From contig JAMOVB010000087.1 in NCBI GenBank assembly GCA_027061705.1, positions 1 to 8,725 of the forward strand: 8,725 nt of DNA, in the 5' to 3' direction. Below are positions 6,264-8,725 of the stretch, in pieces. The position numbers were made by a program, and so were the translations under genes. Numbering within the stretch: the first letter of the stretch is position 1; every line of letters starts with the position of its first letter. The notes below the pieces were generated by a model that saw only the letters and a list, made by a program, of their open reading frames with translations, was not told the origin of the DNA and searched no databases. Origin of the DNA: Desulfurococcales archaeon. GTDB taxonomy: Archaea; Thermoproteota; Thermoprotei_A; Sulfolobales; NBVN01.

Positions 6264-6628
6264 CGCAGGGTGTGAGGAGGGTAAGGGTTCTTAAAACAAG
6301 CGATGTGAGGAGAATAGTGGCGTTCATACCTCCGGGACACACCCACACTAGGGTGTTGATAGAGACGGTTGACGGTGACGTAACAATACTTCAGCAGGCA
6401 AGCGTCGACGCCCTCATAAGGGCGTACGCCGCCGTCGCACTCCACCCAACCAGGAGTGCCTGCGAGCTAGTGCTTAGGGAGTTAGTGAGCGGTAGGAAAC
6501 ATGGGTTTGCTAAATGGCAGCTTATTGAGAGTTTGAGAAGTGAGGATGAGGTGTTAAGGGACGTTATGGATATCTACCTGAGAACCTCAACCGATGATGA
6601 GACCCGCGCGACCAACCGTGGGGAATGA
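6260..6628 (+). CDS. Unknown small protein, translationally coupled to the winged-helix gene
   Basis: I do not recognise this 122-residue protein. It is basic at the N-terminus (VRRVRVLKTSDVRR, 5-18), then has a Pro-Gly-His turn FIPPGHTHTRVLIETVDGD (22-40), a predicted helix with a compact small-residue pattern ASVDALIRAYAAVALHPTR (47-65), and a conserved-looking segment RKHGFAKWQLIESLRSEDE (79-97). The C-terminus is acidic and polar, probably disordered. No membrane segment or signal peptide is seen. ATG at 6260 overlaps the upstream stop in an ATGA arrangement with only a weak SD, so its translation probably depends on the preceding regulator gene. Gene order suggests that the two products act together. 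The histidines in PGHTHTR could bind metal or phosphate, but no known catalytic motif is evident. Confidence 0.8.
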   Translation: MTQGVRRVRVLKTSDVRRIVAFIPPGHTHTRVLIETVDGDVTILQQASVDALIRAYAAVALHPTRSACELVLRELVSGRKHGFAKWQLIESLRSEDEVLRDVMDIYLRTSTDDETRATNRGE

Positions 6629-6654
6629 GGTAATGAACCACCGGCTGAGGCATC

Positions 6655-6662
6655 CATAAATA
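6655..6662 (+). promoter_or_regulatory. TATA-like box of the pyrF operon
   Basis: CATAAATA at 6655-6662 predicts a transcript start near 6685, nine or so bases before the pyrF ATG. The 65-bp gap after the preceding gene supports a separate transcript, with a nearly leaderless message. Confidence 0.5.
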
Positions 6663-6693
6663 CCTAGCCCGACTTATTTCTCGGTAGCGGGCG

Positions 6694-7422
6694 ATGGGGA
6701 GGATACACAGGGTTATCAGGTCGTTAGGCGGGCGCCTAGTGGTGGCGGTCGACACCCCCTCAACAGACCTCCAGCAGCTCTCGGACTTCCTAAGTAGGAA
6801 GCCTGAGAGCGTAACGTGCGTCAAGATAGGACTGCCCTACGTAATGCACTACGGGATAAGGAGCGTTAGCCGAGTAATTAAGGATTTCAGCGACACCTAC
6901 TTCATAGCTGACCTCAAGTTAGCGGATATTGGGGACATCATGGCGATAGCTGCTAGGGAGGCGCTGACGCACGGGTTCAGCGGCGTTGTTGCCCACGCGT
7001 TCGTCGGACTCGTAGGTAGTCTAGCGAGGCTTGAGCAGGAGGTTCACGGTATGGGTGCGGACCTCATACTTCAGGTTACGATGAGCCATGAGGATGCCGT
7101 AAAGACCTTCGACAGCATCTACGGGACCGTTAAGGAGATAATAAACGGCGCTAACGCCGACGCTCTGGTAGTCCCTGCGAATAAGCCGAACGTGATTAAG
7201 GATCTGAGGAAGACCTTCGGCCTTAAGCACGTGATATTATCGCCGGGCATAATGATGAAGGGAGTCAGCCCCGGCGAGGCCCTATGCGCGGGTGCAGACG
7301 CTGAGGTCGTCGGCAGGGCCGTATTCAACACCCGTGACCCGCCCTCCACGGTGCTTGAGATACTTAGGATGCAGGAGGAGTACTTAAGAGCTATGAAGGA
7401 TAGGTGTTACCAGATGAAGTGA
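6694..7422 (+). CDS. pyrF: Orotidine 5'-phosphate decarboxylase (UMP synthesis)
   Basis: Removes CO2 from orotidine 5'-monophosphate to give UMP, the last step of de novo pyrimidine synthesis, in the cytoplasm without a cofactor. The 242 residues fit the short archaeal type. Catalytic residues are all visible: D20 in VVAVD, K44 in CVKIG, and the D-x-K-x-x-D signature ADLKLADIGD with D73, K75 and D78. The phosphate-binding end has LSPGIMMKG (182-190) and VGRAVF with R208. The middle of SPGI-MMKG differs from the common GVGAQGG form but keeps the Gly ends. The ATG at 6694 has only a weak SD (GGTAGCGGGCG) and a short leader from the TATA box at 6655. A PyrE-like gene begins one base after its stop codon, so the two are one operon. 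Confidence 0.95.
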   Translation: MGRIHRVIRSLGGRLVVAVDTPSTDLQQLSDFLSRKPESVTCVKIGLPYVMHYGIRSVSRVIKDFSDTYFIADLKLADIGDIMAIAAREALTHGFSGVVAHAFVGLVGSLARLEQEVHGMGADLILQVTMSHEDAVKTFDSIYGTVKEIINGANADALVVPANKPNVIKDLRKTFGLKHVILSPGIMMKGVSPGEALCAGADAEVVGRAVFNTRDPPSTVLEILRMQEEYLRAMKDRCYQMK

Positions 7423-7423
7423 C

Positions 7424-7942
7424 TTGTGCGGCACCCTAGAGTACTTGATTAACGAACTCTACCGTGTCGGCGCGTTAGTGACTGCGGGGCGTGGTGAGGG
7501 TAGGGGTGTTGATCTGAGGTCAGAGGTTATTCTATCCAAGCCAGACATATACGAGCTCGTCATTAGGGCCTGGATAGCTAAGCTCGAGGGCCTTAACTTC
7601 GACTTCATATTAAGCATGGGTTTAAGGGATCTGGCGTACGCCTCCACCCTCGCATGGATACGTAAGTGCGGCGTCGGGTACGTGGTTGCTGAGGGCGGGT
7701 CCGTAAAGCCCGTAGGCCTCCTCGCCGGTAAGAAGGTGCTCCTCCTCTCCGAAAGCACTAGGAGCGCTGTGGGGAGGGTTAAGGAGGTGATACTGGCGTT
7801 GGGACGGGCTAATTCAGTGCCTGTAGCGTATACCGTGCTGATGGATAATGAGGAGGGCGACGCGAGGATATCGTCGTGGGGGATTGGCTTCCTCCCCCTA
7901 CTTAAGGCGAGCCGGGTGCTTCGAGCAGCTAGCTCAGACTAA
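7424..7942 (+). CDS. PyrE-like protein without the PRPP-binding signature (degenerate orotate phosphoribosyltransferase)
   Basis: The 172 residues follow the orotate phosphoribosyltransferase (PyrE) plan: helix LEYLINELYRVGAL (5-18), VDLR (29-32), SKPDIYELV (38-46), FDFILSMGLRDLAYASTLAW (59-78), LLAGKKVLLLSES (99-111), VILALGRANSVPVAYTVLMD (122-141), and SSWGIGFLPLLKASRVL (150-166, like the usual C-terminal GI-L-L). Catalytic elements are lost: the PRPP motif (normally V-D/E-D-V-x-T-T/A-G) reads LLLSESTRSA, the VRKE lysine/arginine cluster reads YVVAEG, and the SGK-SP-Y region reads TAGRGEGRG. It is therefore probably not an active transferase. TTG at 7424 lies one base after pyrF, so it should be co-expressed and perhaps bound to PyrF as a structural or sensing partner. 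The frame is intact and long, which argues against a decaying pseudogene. Confidence 0.85.
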   Translation: MCGTLEYLINELYRVGALVTAGRGEGRGVDLRSEVILSKPDIYELVIRAWIAKLEGLNFDFILSMGLRDLAYASTLAWIRKCGVGYVVAEGGSVKPVGLLAGKKVLLLSESTRSAVGRVKEVILALGRANSVPVAYTVLMDNEEGDARISSWGIGFLPLLKASRVLRAASSD

Positions 7943-7967
7943 AATCGCTGCGGCGAGGACTTAGAAC

Positions 7968-8046
7968 AGCTGGTGGGGTTGGGTGACCCCGCCGGCTACC
8001 TGCATCATCCCAGCCCCGAGCGGGGGTGTCCGCAGGTTCCACCCGA
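7968..8046 (+). ncRNA. Candidate structured RNA: two hairpins with a potential pseudoknot
   Basis: Hairpin 1: GCTGGTGGGG (7969-7978) pairs with CCCCGCCGGC (7987-7996), ten pairs with two G-U, plus A7968-T7997; its 8-nt loop is TTGGGTGA. Hairpin 2: ACCTGC (7998-8003) pairs with GCAGGT (8032-8037), then a small internal loop (2 by 3 nt), then CATCCC (8006-8011) with GGGGTG (8023-8028). The first loop, TTGGGTG (7979-7985), can pair with CACCCGA (8040-8046) in seven pairs including one G-U. This arrangement lies after the PyrE-like stop and before the PAC2 promoter. It matches no RNA family I know. No tRNA TTCRA arm, C/D boxes, ACA box or fluoride-riboswitch core was found. It could be an independent small RNA, a 3' end of the pyrF transcript or a terminator-like element. 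Confidence 0.4.
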
Positions 8047-8065
8047 GAGTTAAACACTAATGCAC

Positions 8066-8100
8066 GCTATTTAAGATTGCGGGAGTAACTAAGTTAATTA
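8066..8100 (+). promoter_or_regulatory. TATA-like boxes of the PAC2 gene
   Basis: GCTATTTAAG at 8066-8075 predicts a transcript start near 8097. A second candidate, GTTAATTA at 8093-8100, would give an almost leaderless message from about 8123. The sequence does not settle which is used. Confidence 0.4.
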
Positions 8101-8125
8101 CCCTCTACACGCTCTACTACCAGGT

Positions 8126-8725
8126 ATGAATATCATGGCAACACGCGTGAGGGTTCTGAAGGACTTTGAAGTCGGCGGTAAGCCCCTCATCGTAGGTCTC
8201 CCAGGTATGGGGAGAGTGGGTTACGTAAGCGTTAACTACATGATAAAGAACCTCAACGCGGAGCTGGTTGCCGAGCTCTACTCGACGTACTTCCCGCCCC
8301 ACCTTATCGTGAGGGGTAAGGGCCTCTCAGACCTCTTCGTAGGGCGGCTCTACAGCTCGGATAAGGCATTACTGTTCACCGCGGAGACACAGCCGCAGAA
8401 CCCGGAAGGCCAGAACGAGGTGTGCGACGCCCTCCTATCATTTCTGAGCGGTAGGGGGTCCTTCGGCCCCGTCATCGCCACGGCAGCGTTCGTCGTGCCA
8501 GACGTCAGCAAGAACCGGAAGGTATTCATAGCCGGCAATAGTGAGGGCATAGTCAGGAAGTTCTCCGACCTCGGCGGAACGCCTCTGGATGAGGGCGTAA
8601 TCGTAGGTATTAACGGCGCCATAGTGGGGTGGGCCAGGTACTACGGCGTTGAAGCCGCCGTACTGCTCGGCGAGACGTGGTCGGCGATAGTGGAGTTTGA
8701 CGAGACCGACTACCGCGCCGCCAAG
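8126..8725 (+). CDS. PAC2-family (proteasome assembly chaperone-like) protein, cut by window end
   Basis: Related to archaeal ATP-independent proteasome-assembly-chaperone homologues (PAC2 superfamily, PbaA/PbaB type), cytoplasmic proteins that bind proteasome components or other partners. 200 codons are visible and the frame is open at the edge. Family features: LIVGLPGMGRVGYVSVNYMI near the N-terminus (23-42), ELYSTYFPPHLIV (49-61), LYSSDKALLFTAETQPQNPEGQ (73-94) and a late GVEAAVLLGETW (178-189). The C-terminal end, where an HbYX proteasome-docking tail would be checked, lies outside the window. Two in-frame ATGs compete: 8126, near-leaderless from the box at 8093, and 8135 (MATRVRVL), for which AGGTATGA (8122-8129) would be the ribosome site. 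I list the longer form. Confidence 0.88.
   Translation, partial: MNIMATRVRVLKDFEVGGKPLIVGLPGMGRVGYVSVNYMIKNLNAELVAELYSTYFPPHLIVRGKGLSDLFVGRLYSSDKALLFTAETQPQNPEGQNEVCDALLSFLSGRGSFGPVIATAAFVVPDVSKNRKVFIAGNSEGIVRKFSDLGGTPLDEGVIVGINGAIVGWARYYGVEAAVLLGETWSAIVEFDETDYRAAK

Larger units (their letters stand above)
7943..8125. other. Non-coding spacer between the PyrE-like and PAC2 genes
   Basis: 183 bp without a credible gene on either strand. It holds the two-hairpin element (7968-8046), an A/T-rich promoter area (8049-8100) and a short stretch without visible signals (8101-8121). There is no T-run after the hairpins, so a simple intrinsic-type terminator is not evident. Confidence 0.6.

Noticed and set aside
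7424..7942. Pseudogene interpretation of the PyrE-like gene
   Set aside because: The frame is uninterrupted over the full family core, with a normal stop and tight operon spacing; motif loss without frameshift suits a retained new role better.
7968..8046. tRNA, split-tRNA half, H/ACA or C/D guide RNA, fluoride riboswitch or RNase P fragment
   Set aside because: No TTCRA T-loop (GGTTCCA instead), no cloverleaf pairing, no ACA right after the lower stem, no C/D box pair, and no fluoride or RNase P conserved core could be found.
8350..8622. Minus-strand open frame inside the PAC2 gene
   Set aside because: The plus strand encodes clear PAC2-family sequence through the whole stretch.

Overview
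The window looks like chromosomal DNA of a hyperthermophilic or thermophilic archaeon of the Thermoproteota (Crenarchaeota). The signs are moderately high GC, AGG and ATA as frequent Arg and Ile codons, many TTG and GTG starts, archaeal TATA boxes about 25-35 bp before short leaders, SD motifs of the GGTGA type, and archaeal families (plant-type asparaginase, archaeal RibB, OMP decarboxylase of the archaeal kind, PAC2, a DUF2208-like membrane protein). The genus cannot be fixed from the sequence alone. I see no insertion sequence, CRISPR array, rRNA or tRNA.

Layout. 1-1113 (+) is the end of a secreted or surface protein rich in N-glycosylation sequons, probably cut at the window edge. 1194-2123 (+) is a plant-type L-asparaginase / isoaspartyl peptidase with its own TATA box and SD. 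It converges on 2159-2974 (-), an unnamed protein with a ribbon-helix-helix-like N-terminus, a coiled coil, a P/Q/R-rich linker and a winged-helix-like C-terminus. Behind that on the minus strand come ribB (3014-3706) and a two-gene operon (5825 to 3761): a DUF2208-like four-helix membrane protein, then a signal-peptide protein with a C-terminal membrane anchor.

A 117-bp divergent spacer (5826-5942) carries two overlapping palindromes whose centres are 11 bp apart, a strong operator candidate. To its right lie a small winged-helix regulator (5943-6263), an overlapping unknown gene (6260-6628), and then pyrF (6694-7422) followed after one base by a PyrE-like gene (7424-7942) that has lost the PRPP-binding signature. 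A non-coding stretch, 7943-8125, contains two strong potential hairpins, and the loop of the first can pair with sequence 3' of the second; this is a candidate structured RNA. The window ends inside a PAC2-family proteasome-assembly-chaperone-like gene (8126 to the edge).

How they work together. RibB and PyrF are housekeeping steps of riboflavin and UMP synthesis. The DUF2208-like protein and its anchored extracellular partner are probably one membrane module. The least explained items, and the best candidates for something new, are the degenerate PyrE beside PyrF, the pseudoknot-like intergenic element, the 11-bp-phased palindromes beside the regulator pair, and the DUF2208/anchored-protein operon.
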